Source of the DNA: Siphonodentalium dalli
Lineage: Eukaryota; Mollusca; Scaphopoda; Gadilida; Siphonodentaliidae
Assembly: GCA_032622095.1 (NCBI GenBank)
Contig: CP136068.1
Location: 10,895,729 to 10,959,728 of the forward strand
DNA length: 64,000 nt
Direction: 5' to 3'
Under the pieces are notes generated by a model, which did no database searches, had not been told where the DNA came from, and was given only the letters and a program-made list of their open reading frames with translations. Positions 8,696 through 23,054 of the stretch are shown here, piece by piece; positions within the stretch are counted from its first letter, which is position 1; each line of letters begins with the position of its first letter. The position numbers and the translations under genes are program-made.

Positions 8696-10689
8696 TTAGA
8701 CTTACATTTGTGCAGAGGAGCGGTCTGTTTGTATTTGCAAGTACATGAACTACCATAGAGATAAATATATATATATCTAAGTACGATATATTTGGATATA
8801 TCCATGCAGGGATACCTTTTAGACTTAATCTGACAGTACAAAATGTCCACGTCTTGCGTCACCTGTGATTATACAAAGCTCGGATACCGCAATATAGATA
8901 CAGGACGTTGGAAAGATAGCAATTACATGACCGATTCATGCCGAATAAAGGTCGGTGAAGAGTTAAATGTTGTCATTGTCTGACGCACATTAACGATCTT
9001 AGGGAGACTTTTATACAAAGGTTACATTGGCTATGTCGATGTGGTGAGCATGTTTTAGACTGACGTTACCACTAACTATCCAAGTCTGCGCAGCGCATGT
9101 GCTTTTTAAAAAAACAACTGATGGTCAAGTGAGGTTTAATTGGCAACTATGTGTGAATAGCACACATTGTAGACATTACAATGTTATTACTATAGCGTAT
9201 TATATAATACGGCTAAGATAGTAAAATGCTAACGACATGGCAAATATAGCAGTTGGAAATTCGCCAGCGCAATGGCTAAATGGTGTGGATGTCTATGGCT
9301 GTTGTCACATTTTCTTTCAGTTACACACATGACTATTTCCAACTATGATGTGTTCGCATTATTGGTGTTAATAGTCAGAACATTGACAGTGCTGCATTCA
9401 TGTTGTTTTACAGGTAACATGCATGGCAATGACGCCACGTATGATGAGTGTGCAGTGTGCTATGATTGAACACAATTTGGAAATAGATTGATGCATAAGA
9501 CCAGGCTAGACAACACACAGCTACAACGCGATATGGACAACGTGACACGGATTGTCAACATCACCCCAACTATGGCCAACGTTGATATGTGTCAGTACAT
9601 GCCTGTCACAGTATTAGTTTCAATTGCAAACCACAACTACATGTAGGCTGAAGTTGTTCATACTGTTTGACTGAACACGTCATCAAAGACCCGGTAGTCT
9701 TCTGGTTCTTTGCGAAATCTAAGACAACAACTAGATACTCAATGGTCACACGTAATCAGAATAGTTCTCGCACTGTGCACGGTTATCTGCGATTTGTTGT
9801 ATACGCTAACTATAATAATCGTCATTATATTTTGTAAGCAATGTTCTTTTTAAATATATTATTCTGAATATATATCCTTTGCACAACCGACGAGAATAGG
9901 ACAGTTTTAGTGTTTTCATTTGTTCTGGATAAAATTGGCATCATGTTATTGGAAACCATCTGTGTGTTATTCACGTCATTTTTATGCAAACACGTGATTG
10001 TTGTCAATTGATAACGGCATATTCGGCCGTCAAAGTACCACAAAATTTATCGACGTATATGTTTTTAATTTATCAAACATCTCGTGTATATATAACATAG
10101 ACTTGCCTGATATAATCTACGGTAAAACTCAAAAATATGTTCCCGCGTATAAACGTTCAGGGTCCTCAAAAATATTATTATATAATTCGGAAATGAACAT
10201 ATGGATGATAATGTTATGGTGTGTTTCAGTTCACAATACTACGCGATATGATACGTTTCCTATTAAACGCGCTTTGGAAACAGTTAAATCAAAACTCGTG
10301 TGTGCCAATTATTCATAATCACATACCGATTTTGAATATACACAATGCGTATTTATGCAATCAGAACACTTATTTATTATTATTCGATTATTCACAGTTG
10401 ACATGCTTACACATAGCTTCCCTAGGGTGTATACTTCAAGTGCACAGTGTACAGTATGCTTATATGTCATTCCCAGGAATATTTGTAATAGCAGGCTCCT
10501 TGTTGCAAATGTGAAGCAAGTTCAACACTTCATTGTGAAAATAATGCCAAACTTATAGGTATGTCAAATACTAAATTTCTGAGGAATCCTGATACACCAA
10601 TAAGCATGAATAGCAAATATATTTGGCACTGATTACTGTAGCCATGAGTTTGGATCTTGTGTCCAATATCATGATAAAATTTATGTTAT
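8696..10689. other. Intergenic, no supported gene
   Basis: Only short open frames are present. An acceptor-like TTGTTTTACAG at 9403-9413 is followed by a 50-60 codon open stretch (about 9475-9646) that I do not recognise. It has no partner exon, so I do not call a gene. Confidence 0.4.
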
Positions 10690-12735
10690 ATATATGATTC
10701 ACTGGCTGGTGACTACCCGGTTGACATGCAACAGGCATATAATGATGTATATGCTAAGGATAACTTCCAATTGTATGATTTATTTGCTGACGATACTGAT
10801 TTGCCACATATATGTGGAAATGTATATGTAAATAATTATGGTCAATTTTGGTGATTGTAATGTTAACATGCCGCATGTGTGTATATGTAAAACTAACGAA
10901 ATGCACCCTACTGATGCAGAATACGCAAACAATATTGAATATGAACTCGTTCACTCTTATAATCACGAATATGTACCTATACGTATTACTTATGTGAACT
11001 CATCACTTATGAAATATTCAACAAATAATAGTTGCCACAATAGCAAGGCAATGACGAAAATGAATACAACTCTATAGGGAACAGGTCATTGGCGTATAAC
11101 TGATTTATTGGCGTGTAAATGATTTATACGACACGGCCAACAACAAAACTGTGATGCCACATCCAACACTTTTAATCCAACAAAATCGACATCAATGAGT
11201 TGAACAGGCCATCGACTGGAAGCACCAAACGTGAACAACGATAATTTAGTAATGATTTAAATATTTTAGCGTTAAACGTCCATGGCATCCGAAAGAAATC
11301 CCTTTGTCCAGAATTTCGAGAATTGTGTACACGTTTTGATTTGCTGTGTTTAACCGAAACGGAAACTGATGATTGCGAAAAATAATAATTTCTGGCTACA
11401 CGTTTTACATAAAAAACAGAATGAATTTATCACGAATTAGATCCTGGTGTATTGTTTTCAATGTACTTGACGACATAAAGTCGTCATTTAAAGTGATAGA
11501 AACCAGATGTCAATCTTTACAATGAGCAGAAAGTATAACGAACCTCAATTAAAAGGTTGGCTGTGTACGTACTTCCATAAGGAACACAGTACACCTCGGA
11601 TACCGCTTTCAATGAAATCGAGTGCGAACGTGCTCATATGCAACGGCGTTCAAGTAAGATACTCCACATATGCGACACCAATGCGAGCACATCAAGTGAG
11701 AATACTTAGTAGTTGAGAACGAATTTGAACTTGACTTCACGGACATGGATTTGGACGTCGTCGATGGATCAGTTATTCTCTAAGAAGCTAGCTTCCCAAC
11801 AAATCGAAGATATCTCGGGATAGTTCTTACTAAATCCGGTTCATTTTCTGAAGCAATAAAATATTTGCAATCAAAGCCACAAAATCAATGTTTTTTTGTA
11901 ATTTCTAAAGCAAGAACACACTGCTTATCAATCAAAACTCGGTTTGAGTTCTTTTTATCTACAAGTATTACCGATTTCCACACACGGATGTGAACTTTGG
12001 GGCTTCGGTAATAACGATATACTTGAAAATATTTACAGAAATCACCGATTGACGTAACTATTCATTTCAGAATGATGAAGTATTGGACTAAAGTAATAGA
12101 CATGGATGGAAGCAGATACTGCAATAACATACACAACTTAGCGAGAACATTTCATAAAAATTATCTGCCTAGCTTCTTGTGGTTAAGAAAGATCCGACAT
12201 ATCATGATAAATTGTGGCCAGGACATGTCCTACAAACTGATCATCTGCCGTTTCCAGAAACAATCTTAGAGTATGTGAAATGTAGTCTGAATAGCAAATA
12301 CAAAGATAGTTGGCAACACGAATTAGACTTATTATCAAGTAGATATATATCGCATATTCAAGCATGACATTAACTTTTAAGAATATTTGAATACATTGGA
12401 TGACAGAAATAGAACCACGTTGTGTAAATTTCGCAAAAGTATTCATATAATTCAAACCATCCGGTGGTCATGCCACACTGGATGCGATGCTATATGTACC
12501 ATTTGCGATAATGGGAGGGTCGGAGACGAATTTCATTATCTGTTTGAATGCAATAAATTTACTGAACAACGTACACGGTATTTGCCAACAGATTGTCTGG
12601 GCCGACACAATACAATAATCATGAATGATACACTGAACATGACGGATGTAGCTCCCTTGCGAAGGTTTTGTGTTTTTATCCGTATTATTAATCAGTGGGT
12701 TCCCTAACGTGATATAGTTGCTGTTGCTTTATTAT
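10690..12735 (+). mobile_element. Decayed LINE (CR1/Jockey-like), + strand
   Basis: Fragments of one non-LTR retrotransposon lie in order but in shifting frames. Near 11262 a segment reads ALNVHGIRKKSLCPEF and then LCLTETETDD, the start of the apurinic-type endonuclease. Around 11805-12010 the reverse-transcriptase C-terminal part reads YLGIVLTKSGSFSEA and GCELWGFG. At 12390-12707 the C-terminal Cys/His region reads CTICDNGRVGDEFHYLFEC. Most of the endonuclease and the catalytic RT core are missing, so it is dead. The 3' end is a (TTG)n tract at about 12733-12752. The 5' limit is uncertain. Confidence 0.65.
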
Positions 12736-13255
12736 TGTTGTTGTTGTTGTTGATTATAATTAGGATGATGATGATGTATACGACGACGATGATGACGATG
12801 CCGGTGACGATGGATCTCACGACACTGACGAAGGAGATGGAGATGACGAAAATGATGATGACGATGATGATTATGGTGATGATGATGATGATGGACACTA
12901 GATTGACATTGTGATGATGATACTAAACGAACATGATGGTGATGATGATGATCACGATGATGATGATGGCGATGGCGATGGAGATGGCGATGTCGTATGA
13001 TGATGGTGGTGATGAAATGATTATTATAAATGAATGATGGTAGTAGCGACGATGTTGGGTAAATATGGTCACTGATGATGCTGACCGTGATAGCGGTGAT
13101 TGTGATGGTGGCGGTGTTGGTGTCAGTGGTGGCGTGATAATGATGGTGAGTACACATGATGTTGGTAACGGTGATGATGATTAAGATGGTTATGTTGATG
13201 ACGATGGTGATTGAGAACGTGAGAGTGATATTAGTGGTTGTGGTGATCGACGACG
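12733..13255. repeat. ATG/GAT trinucleotide-rich microsatellite
   Basis: A long impure run of GATGAT, GACGAT and GGTGAT follows the LINE tail. The His-rich and Ile-rich open frames on the minus strand (12704-13157) are translations of this repeat and are not genes. Confidence 0.85.
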
Positions 13256-13972
13256 ATGGTAGTGGAAGAACATGGTAATGCTGCTGATATGAACACGAAT
13301 TTGTTGTGCAAAAGTTACTATAAATATTTATACCCAGTCAGATTGATCAGGCTGCATGTCAATCGGAGAGAGTCTATGTATATTATGTACATACATGCAA
13401 ATTCCATGTTTCACTCAATTTATTTTGTGTATACTATCTCCATTTATATTCCTCAATATTCATTTATATATGTTGGATTAGAGAATAAAGCATATATATA
13501 AATGTACAAGACATATATCTAACTGTGCAACGGTTCGCACATCGTTAGTCCCTGGACACAACTTACATGTCATGTAGGACTCGTGGAAGGGTACGTTCAT
13601 ACACTGGTAAGTTTGCATGCATTTTCCCACATAAAGCACTGTGGTTCAAGAATATGATCGGCATCTTGCATATAACATGCATATTTATGGTAAATGTTCG
13701 GTAGTTCCAACTGTAACGGTGCTACTAACACTTTGCCTTAAAATACCTCTGTGGATGATTCTTGCGATAAAATTGCATGCAATATGCAGGCAAATATCGA
13801 TAGCATTGCTACTATATGATGTACATAGTTTTGATTGTCCATGCAGTTAGATGTAGTACCAATGCATTTATATGTATGTGTGTCCGTTCACATTCTGTCA
13901 CCATATAGATTTGAAATTGAGAAAATAACTGAAAATCATGCCCAGCAAAATTGCTTGTGTGTGAACGTACAC

Positions 13973-14086
13973 TACATCACAAGTTACACAATACGTATAT
14001 AAAGTACATGCATGCTTACAAACACCAATACATCACAAGTTACACGATACGTATATAAATTACATGCATGCTTACAAACACCAATA
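13973..14086. repeat. Two-copy tandem repeat of 56 bp
   Basis: The unit TACATCACAAGTTACACRAT...AACACCAA occurs twice head to tail (13973-14028 and 14029-14084) with a few substitutions. The surrounding 13256-15830 holds no gene I can support. Confidence 0.85.
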
Positions 14087-15942
14087 AGCGGGAACATTCG
14101 TCTCACTAACGTGGTTATAATGGATGGTTTGGTTGTGCGACTGGTCGTTTTAATTCAAAGAATAATTAATATATGAACCACAACTTGCTAAATTGATTCC
14201 CCACTCTCCGACAGGACAATGGCAGCTTATAGTAGCCCATCGTATCCATTCATTTGTATATTAATTATTGAGTGCTCATTTATTTTTCTTTTATTGAATT
14301 TTATTTTAATTAATTTGAGTTGAATCGTGTTGATGGCCATGTGTGCTTTCTCATCAATAATATATTTTATTTTGATATTATGTTTGCATAGTTTTGTATT
14401 ATCTTTATCTCGCCTGTGTTTGTTATAAGCCGTTAGTTTAGATTCAGCAGCCACGTTTAGGTCCCAGTCTGAGTCAGCCATAGTACAACTTCAGACCTAC
14501 TAGACTTTTATTTCACATTGATTTACAACCTTTTGATTTTATAAAAAATGGTCCCTTTTGCATAAACAAGACGTGGTTGCAACTAACTTACAACGAGAAA
14601 ATATGTCACATGATCATACTTTAGAAAACAAATGTTTTCGTCCATATTTGAACATATTTGTTTTTTAAGTTTGCCTATATATAGGTTTTGTGCATTTCAA
14701 CATTGATTCAGGAATGACTCAATCGTGAAATTTGCTTGACGGAGGCTGCGCTGATGCCGCATTATACATCATTTATGTGCATTATCTTATATAAGGGATT
14801 CTGGCATATATAATATAATGCACTGACTCACATGGTCAATGTAAATATTGTTTGACCAATGTATTTTATTATATATGCGAGGATCCTTGTAGACCACTAA
14901 CAGTATTATACAACAGATTGCACATAATTTACGCACAAATTCACGATGCTGACGCCATGGAAGGGTTAAGCCACAGACAGTATAGATGTTCCCGATTAGA
15001 TTTTCACAAACATCTCCAAGTTCATGATAATTCCGAAGATACTATATTCTATGGTAGCAAAACAGAAAGGAATTTTTGGTAGATTTCGACATTAAGACAC
15101 AATCCCACTACAGATAGATCTTGATGACTCGAGATGTCAAGATATCAGTAGAAGTCAGTCCGCAAGCTTTTGACATTTAAAGCGCATACTAAATAAGGCT
15201 TCTACATAACCTGGTATGATAAACGTGATCCACTACACATATCAGAGTAGCCAAAAATAGTGCGCAATACAGTGGCATCTTGGTAGTATATCGCCGCATT
15301 AAGAAATGCATATCCATGGAATTTCCTATTTCTATGTATAGGGTGCCTCATCCTGATAAAAAGATGTATAACTTGTGTGGGTCAACTGGATGTAATGACC
15401 TTATCTCACTTTATATCTACCTACCATTATTAATATACCACCAAACCATGTTTTGGAATAACATTATGTTGGTATTACAGACCCGCATTCTACATATTAA
15501 TGTAGGTATAAATTTTCCTTATAAAATCTCTACTTTGCATCTATTAAATTAATGTACACATACACTCCCCAAAATGAATCTACCATTTCCCGAATCTCTT
15601 TGATGCATATTGCAACAATATATTATTATTATTATTTATGATAAACGCAATTATAATACATTGGTCTGACAATGTATTATTCTGGAGTTTGGTCGTCATA
15701 ATTAATATGCCATAGCGAGCCATATCGCCCACTGCATATTCGCACAGTGAGTCTTCCAAAGTTCGTTTTAATGAGCCTTGTTCTTGTTTAGGTCCCTGTG
15801 TATATAGAAGCAAATTTAATTTAAACAGTGCACATTATTTTTTAGGATTGGTGGGATTCTAACCCTGGCCCATGACGGCGAGCGCGCCTTGCGACTCAAA
15901 GTCCGACGTCAATAACATACGGCCACCAAAGCGACTCCAAAA

Positions 15943-16067
15943 AGGAAGCTCAAATGGCCTCTGAATTCCGACGTCGCAGTTAGGACACTATATGCATATT
16001 TTAATGTATATATGTGCATGTAGTGTCCTAAGTGCGACGTCGGAATAGAGCGGCCATATGCGCTTCC
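15943..16067. repeat. Hairpin with about 50-bp arms
   Basis: Left arm GGAAGCTCAAATGGCC, ATTCCGACGTCGCAGTTAGG and ACACTA pairs with the right arm from TAGTGTCCTAAGTGCGACGT to GGCCATATGCGCTTCC. In the core of about 26 bp only one base differs. The loop is about 35 bp of AT-rich sequence. It resembles a miniature inverted-repeat element or a structured transcript. Confidence 0.7.
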
Positions 16068-16362
16068 CACCCTATCCTAACAAAAACAATTGCACTGTTC
16101 AAGGGAGTCCATGTAACTGATAACATGATCTCGATGAACCTAGATCGTGGTTTTATGCGTAATTCGATGTGTAAACGCCGTAACAGCAATTGGAATCTAA
16201 CATGCCACATTGTTAAGTTTGCCGTCGAGTGGTTGGTATCTGGGCAGGTTCTCTACATGGTACCTATATATTTGGTTCTCTGAAGTACCAATTGCTAGGT
16301 ACTATGTATAATACCTAAATATTTTGTACTACCGAAATTGTGTTACTCCCCAAGGGACAAGT

Positions 16363-19300
16363 TGAGATAGATAGACAGATCTTTATTTGCACAATAATAT
16401 TAATATACAATACATTAACAAAATAGTAAACAAAAGTATATTATTGCTCAGGAGCAGCATGACCTAACTGGCCTTCTTCCTGCTGCCCCTGAATGATAAG
16501 TGAAATATGAAAATATGATGACGTATTTACAATTTCTCACAGACTATTTGGTATTTGGATGGTATTTGGATGGCCGGTTGGTGCCTACTTTAATATTTAA
16601 TGTATTCATTTTAATCAAGATTGGGTTGAATTTTGAACAATGCTGTACTATAATAGAGATTTTGGACAAGTTTAAGAGATTTTAACAAACCTAGTGAGGT
16701 TGTTGCGACAGTCCTGTGTCACATTCGCGGACAACACCGTGCATGTGACACGGGGCTATATAGGATATTCAGGGGTGCATAATAATATGAGTTAAAAAGT
16801 TAACCTTGGCAGATTATTGAGTCAAGTGGATTTTTGCCGACTGCAAATGTAGCATAATTTGTTTGCACAGATAACCATTTGAGAATATTTACCTATTAGT
16901 TCCATAGACAATATCTTTTTGAATGTGTAATTAACTTTACATTTTTTTATTTCGGAATTGATCGAGTTCCACACTTTAGGAAATGAATGCTTTGGTAGGA
17001 CTTCTGAAAAACATGTTCTAGTCTTATTGCTTCTTAATTTATCCGCCTGTCTAGTGTTAACACCGAGGGAATATGTGAACATATTCTTAAACGATTTGGG
17101 GAGATTATTTCTAGACCAGTTGTATATAAAGACATATGCATTCACTGTATATATATCTTTGAACATTAGGATATTTTCTTGTTTGAAGAGGGCTTCTGTG
17201 TTACTCCTATATTTTGTGTTGCATAAAATGCGAATTGCCCTTTTTTGTAAGGTATATAGTACGCCCGTTTGAATCGAGTGTCCCCATATCGGGAGACCAT
17301 AAATAAGATGACTATGTATTAACGACTGATAAAGTGTTTTTCGTGATTTTTTGGTAGAAAGTTTTTAACTTTGTTCAATAAGTAGAGAGTGTGGTACAGT
17401 TTACGTTATGTCATTGATATATGGTTTTTAAAAGTCAAGTTTTCATCGATCAAAATGCCCAAAACATTTCAGTGTAAAATTTCTTCACTTATCCTCGTTG
17501 CCTTTGGGGTAGATCAATATGAATTTACTTTTAATTGCGTTGATATATAGTTTATTGCAACAACACCATTCAGTCGTTAATGATTTGTTAACTGTTCCCT
17601 ATCATGACCAGAAAAGTAAAGCGTGGTATCATCGGCAAATGATAGTAAGTTCATCGAGGTACATTTGGGCATATCGGTAACATACAGAAGAAAAACTATC
17701 GGGCCAAGAACGGACCCTTGGGGCACACCACACGTTATCTTCGCAAAACCGGACGTTTGACCAAGACAATCAACGTATTTTTCAATAAAATATCATGGTT
17801 AATTGTATCGAAGTCTATGAAAATCGCTAATGTAGAATCCTTAGTTGGTTTGTCGTTATTTGTTGCTACATGATCTAGAAGGTGCATCAAAGGATGTATG
17901 GTAGAGTGATTCTTACGGAAGCCATATTTATTTTTATGTAAGATTTCATGTTTTTCGAGAAACGAAAAAAGCCTTTTATGCATGAGTTTCTCTAACAACT
18001 TCGAGAAAACGGGCAGAATACTTATTGGCCTATAGTTTGTTATTTTATCGGGATATTCACTTTTATAAAGTGGAATAACTTTTGATATTTTCATCGGATC
18101 GGAGAAAATACCTTGTTTAAATGATAGATTGAATATATGCGTTAGCGCTGAGGACGTTTCGGGTATGGTCTGTTTCATTAATTTTGATGACAGGTTATGA
18201 GGCATCTGTGGTTCCTTTTCCAGTGATGTCATTCGAGGGTTTCAAAACTTCATTTGTATCTGTTGGGAACATGAACAATGTTTTTGCATTGGGATCAGTT
18301 AGATAGTCGGAAAATGTCATTCCGATGTTACAGGGCACCTCGTCACTAGTTTTTTTACCTATTTTCGCAAAATGATCGTTAAATTCTTGAGGTATTTTCT
18401 CTGGTTGCGAAATTATAGTGTTTCCATTTGATATATTTGTTGGTATTTTTGGAGTGTTATTTGTTACTTTAAGAGCGTTTTTCAGGATGACCCATGTACG
18501 TCGTATTGTCAAATCTATTTTCGTGGAGAATATTGTTTTAGTATTTTGTTTGGCTTTTCCTAATTAAGGATTTGTATATTCGACAGTATATTTTATATTT
18601 CTCAGCGTTGTTATCACAAGGAGCTTTTAGTTCTGTTATGTAAAGCTTGTTCTTGACTAAAGAGGAGTTAATGAGACCTTTTGTCATCCAAGGTTGCTTT
18701 TTTGTATATTTGGTTGGTGGTTTGGATCGAACCAATGGAAATGATTCATTAAATGCCCATAGACATATTGAAAGAAAATTGTCATAAGCTTGGTTTGGTG
18801 AAGTACTATTGAAGACACATCGAAAATCTTGTTGTCGAAGTATTGATTTAAATTTGTCTGTGTTCTCTTTACTAATTATACGTTTATCGGTAGAACTGCT
18901 CACTTTTATATACTTATGATCGTGATATTCGGAATAAAATGTAGCAAAATGGTCTGACACATCGGAGAGGATAATCCCAGTATCGGCACGGGAAACATTG
19001 TTATTAGTATAAATATGATCAATGAGTGTTGCCGAGTGGTCGGTTATTCGTGTAGGTTTGGTAATTGCAGGTACGAACCCATTTTCAAACATAGTTTCAA
19101 TGAAGTTGTTAGTTTTCGTATGTGACTGAAAGTTAAGCAAGTCGATGTTGAAGTCTCCTATGAGATATGTCTTTGTCCCAGAATCATTTAATTGTTCGAC
19201 AACACTTGTAATTTTATCTATAAATATATCGATATCTGCACGAGGGGCCGTATTTGGTATGTAGATGGATGCCACGACACACGATGAGCGTCCCGAGTCA

Positions 19301-19783
19301 ATTTCTATGAATATAGTCTCAATAACATGTGGGATAAATATCGTTAGGTCATCACGGATTTTATAAGAAAGTTTTTCATTTACGAAAATTTCAACACCAA
19401 CACGTCCATCATCGTCATCTGGTCGTGATTTGAATTGGAAATGATGATACCCAGGAAGAAAATATTCTTCTCGTATCTTGAATATTTCCGTCAGGGCTAA
19501 TATATCGATGGGATGTTTAGAGTTAGTTATATCTGATATTTGTAAGTGGATCCCAGTTAGCGTTCATGCTTCGGCAATTTAGACCAAGAATTGAAAAATC
19601 CGATTTTGAGACATCTATATTTTCCTGTAATTGCAACGGTGAGTAATAATCACAAGAGTGGTTAGCAAAACTGTATGGTGAGCACATGTTCTCATTATCA
19701 TCGTCTGGTGATCCACGCAATAAGGTTTTGAGATTTAAAGAGTTACTTCCCTGAACATCGCCCAGTGAGAATCTACCTGTCAT
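16363..19783 (-). mobile_element. LINE (CR1/Jockey-like) with endonuclease and RT, minus strand
   Basis: On the minus strand the order is: start of endonuclease ILGLNCRSMNANWD (near 19600); endonuclease with GDFNIDLL (19130-19170) and DHSATLIDHIYT (near 19020); linker EFNDHFAKIG (near 18380); RT with NYRPISILPVFSKLLEKL (near 18010), YGFRKNHST and FIDFDTINHD; then CGVPQGSVLGP (near 17710) and the catalytic FADDTTLYF (near 17630). A C-terminal block (16822-17166) contains FPKVWNSINSEIKKC. The 3' end is a GATAGATAGACAGA tract at 16363-16380. Frameshifts and stops near 18220, 18540 and 17740 show it is inactive. Family placement rests on domain order and motifs. Confidence 0.8.
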
Positions 19784-21700
19784 CAGTTTTAAAGATGGAG
19801 TTACCTTTCTTGTCCTGTTTTAACCGAGCGTTTATGTTGTCGTGTATTCGAGAAACCCAAACCGACCAAACATGCTTAATGTACAAATAATAGTAAATTC
19901 AGGTCCGTGATAAGTAAAGAAAAATGGGATGAACATGAGACAGCACATAATAAGGAAATGTGAAATTGAAACACGATGGGAGTATAACTACACGAAATGG
20001 ATGATAGACAAAGGTTAAAATGTTGATATGTGTCATCCTAATTAATTAATACATGTTGGATTACGTAAAGAGAGGGTTCGATAAACTATCACCGGCGATA
20101 CTAATGTTAAAATGCATAATCCGAAATAACGCTCCCAAGTTACTATTTCATTGACTTCGGGGATAAAAAAAAGTATTTAATTCGAGTCGAGGATCGATCC
20201 ACCCATAAAAGCTCAGAGTGATCATGTATCGATTTTTTAAATTTGTTATTTTCTGAGATATGTTATTTTTGGCGGCCTGGCAAAAATCGTCAAGCCTACG
20301 GTTTAGGACCAGATTGCGGATGAAGATGGATAACTCTATCAAGTGGCTTTGGTGTTAGATATTTTACCATCCGACCAAAGTAAGTTGAATAGAATGTTGA
20401 TAAACAACAAGTTTTGGGCAGTTTGCTACTATAGTTGACTGTGGTTAGCTTTATATTTTGGCAATTAATCAATTCTGATATGAGAAGCGGCATTTTAGAA
20501 AAAAACATTGTTGATGCAATCTGATGATATGGGGACCATCGAATCGGACTGAGTACATTTAACTGATGTTAAACAGCGCATAAAACATATTTTATTCTTT
20601 CATATTAACGCTATCGACAACAACATTGTACGTTGTTGCGGAGCTCTATTTGAGTACATGTTGAATTCACGCCCGATATATCTTAGATACATTACCAAAT
20701 ATTTGACTTAAAATTGTTTTTCAAAATAGTTTTTCAGTATATAAGTGCTTTAGTGTTATAACATAATTGACAGATATTTATGATATAACGATACTGACAG
20801 TTACCAAACCAGATTCCGCTCGCATGTATTATGCGGTCATGATTTCGCGAAATCTCTCCTTGGATTTTGGTGAGCAATTATGCAATTGAAATTCACATAC
20901 TGTAGGTACACAATGTATCCAATGATATAAAGCTATGGAAGATATATTATAATGTGGTGTATTATAATGTGGTGAAGGGGATATAATTATGTTACGATTC
21001 AAATGATGTCCTCATTGCATGGATATGTAGCGCATATGACAATACACAACATCGTCCGTGATAGGCGGACGCAAGTATCAGAGGCTTGACCACTGACATA
21101 ATTATGTCAATTACGATTTTGACACAGTGACGAGGACGATTTTCATGAGGTATTGGTATTAGCACGCACAACATATACAAGCTAGAGCGTTGTATTGGCA
21201 CACAACCATGATATCACTAAACACAACGAGGCAGTTTTCTCATACTGAGTTTGTATGTGGATGAATTTCAATATGCGGATGTTTGTGTGAAATTATATTA
21301 AGAGTTAATACTGCCTTTGCTCACTTGGGAAGTAACTGCTTGTGACTGGCATACAGGTGCAGGTAATTCATAGACATTTACAGGGATGGTGACACGTATG
21401 TGGACCTTGGCGTTGATCGGGGGGGGGGGTAAATTCAAATTCCACTACTTTTGAATGGGTACTGTTGAATTGAGGAAAGGCATGTATATTTGACCAGTCT
21501 GCATATAACTTTTTGCACATTTAAATTTAACTATTTTTCATTTGACAAAACATTAACATATGTGTATTTCGTAACATTGCACATCATGACAAAGGAAGCC
21601 TATTTGGAGCAGATACATAATATCAATTTACATGGTTGTTGCATGGAATACAGATATAGTTTTGGGGGACTTGTCCAGAATTCATATATATATATATATA
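19784..21700. other. Intergenic, no supported gene
   Basis: It may include the LINE 5' UTR. A run of about eleven G lies near 21419-21429. No exon pair, RNA gene or repeat array was recognised. Confidence 0.45.
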
Positions 21701-22430
21701 CTAGAAGGTGACCCGACTTCGTACGGGCTTTGACCTTGAATTGTCCATTTTGAAGGTCAAGGTCAAGTGGGATCACGATTTGACCAGTCCAAAACACTGC
21801 CCGTACAAAAGTACCCGACAAACGTGCCCGTCGAAATCCATCCGGTTTTACCCGATTTGACCTTGAATTGATCATTTTGAAGGTCAAGATCAGGTCGGGG
21901 TCACGATTTTACCCGTACCAAACATTCAGTGGACAAAAGTAACCCTATGTATAACATTTCGTCGAAATCCCATCAAAATTGGCGATTTGACCTTCAATTG
22001 ACCCGATTTCAAGGTCAAGGTCACGTCGCACGGGCAAATGAATATGCTTATGAGACTCCCCATACGAAAGTACCCCCACATACCAAGTTTCATCAAAATC
22101 CCGTGATATTCGGGCATTTGACCTTGAAATGACCCGATTTCAATGTCACGTCGCACGGGCAAATTAATAGGTTTATGCCACTCCCCGGCCTTAGGTACCC
22201 CCACATACCAAGTTTCATCGAAATCCCGTGATATTCGGGCGTTTGATCTTGAAATTACCAGATTTCCAGGTCAAGGTCACGTCGCAGGGGCAAATTAATA
22301 GGCCTATGTCACTCCCCGGCCGAAAATACACCCACATACCAAGTTTCATCGAAATCGGCTCTGTCTTTTTCGAGTCCATCGATTACATACAGACACACAG
22401 ACAGACATATCTTCCAAAATATATAATATA
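21701..22430 (+). mobile_element. TCAAGGTCA-rich element, copy D
   Basis: A single copy of the family seen at 6411-8682. It starts TACTAGAAGGTGACCCGACT and ends ACAGACAGACATATCTTCCAAAATATATAA. It sits exactly between two (TA)n tracts, like the block at 6398, which suggests insertion into TA microsatellites. Short open frames within it are repeat translations. Confidence 0.7.
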
Positions 22431-22615
22431 TTTATATATATATGTATATATATATATATCCATATACATATACATACATATACATACATATATACACACG
22501 CATACACACATATATATATATATACATATATACACATATATACATACATATATATACATACTTACATACATACACACATACATACATACACACATACATA
22601 CATATATAATTATTA
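22431..22615. repeat. TA/CATA microsatellite
   Basis: A run of TATATA, CATATACATA and ACACACATACATACA follows directly on the end of copy D. The Tyr/Ile/Val-rich frames on both strands are artefacts. Confidence 0.9.
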
Positions 22616-23054
22616 TATATAGTAAAATTATGCAAATTTGCAAAGGGCATTTTTCAATGACATTCGAAGTAGACACAATGATAATTTTCTCATATATATA
22701 TATGCTCACATAATTTATCATTAGTTATGGATCTGCAACACATAATACTCATGATGTATATAATCAATATAATATATAATATATATCATATTATGGCAAT
22801 ATGTACACATACAAATGAATAATTATATAGCTGTGCTTTAGTATGTGGCATTCATGGTACACACAATTATGTTTACACACCGTAGGTGGTAACTTGGTGG
22901 AATTTAACTGGATTGATGTGGAGGGGGCAGTATTAAAGTTAAAGTTGGCCCATGCCACCATGATGTATTATTAATTTACTGTTGTGGTAGATGTATATCT
23001 ATGTTTTTTGAGTTGACTCCAATTATTGAGACTGATTTATACATGTATATGATC

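Noticed and set aside
9998-10558. Three overlapping 67-106 residue frames
   Set aside because: No domain, no splice context, AT-rich composition like the surroundings.
12704-13157. His-rich 141-residue frame
   Set aside because: It is a translation of the ATG/GAT microsatellite behind the LINE tail.
15837-15905. tRNA-derived SINE head on the minus strand (GGTTAGAATCCCACC resembles a B box)
   Set aside because: No matching A box or cloverleaf could be built at the right distance. Similarity to one 11-bp box is not enough.
22228-22721. Tyr/Ile/Thr/His-rich frames on both strands
   Set aside because: Run-through from element copy D into TA/CATA microsatellite.
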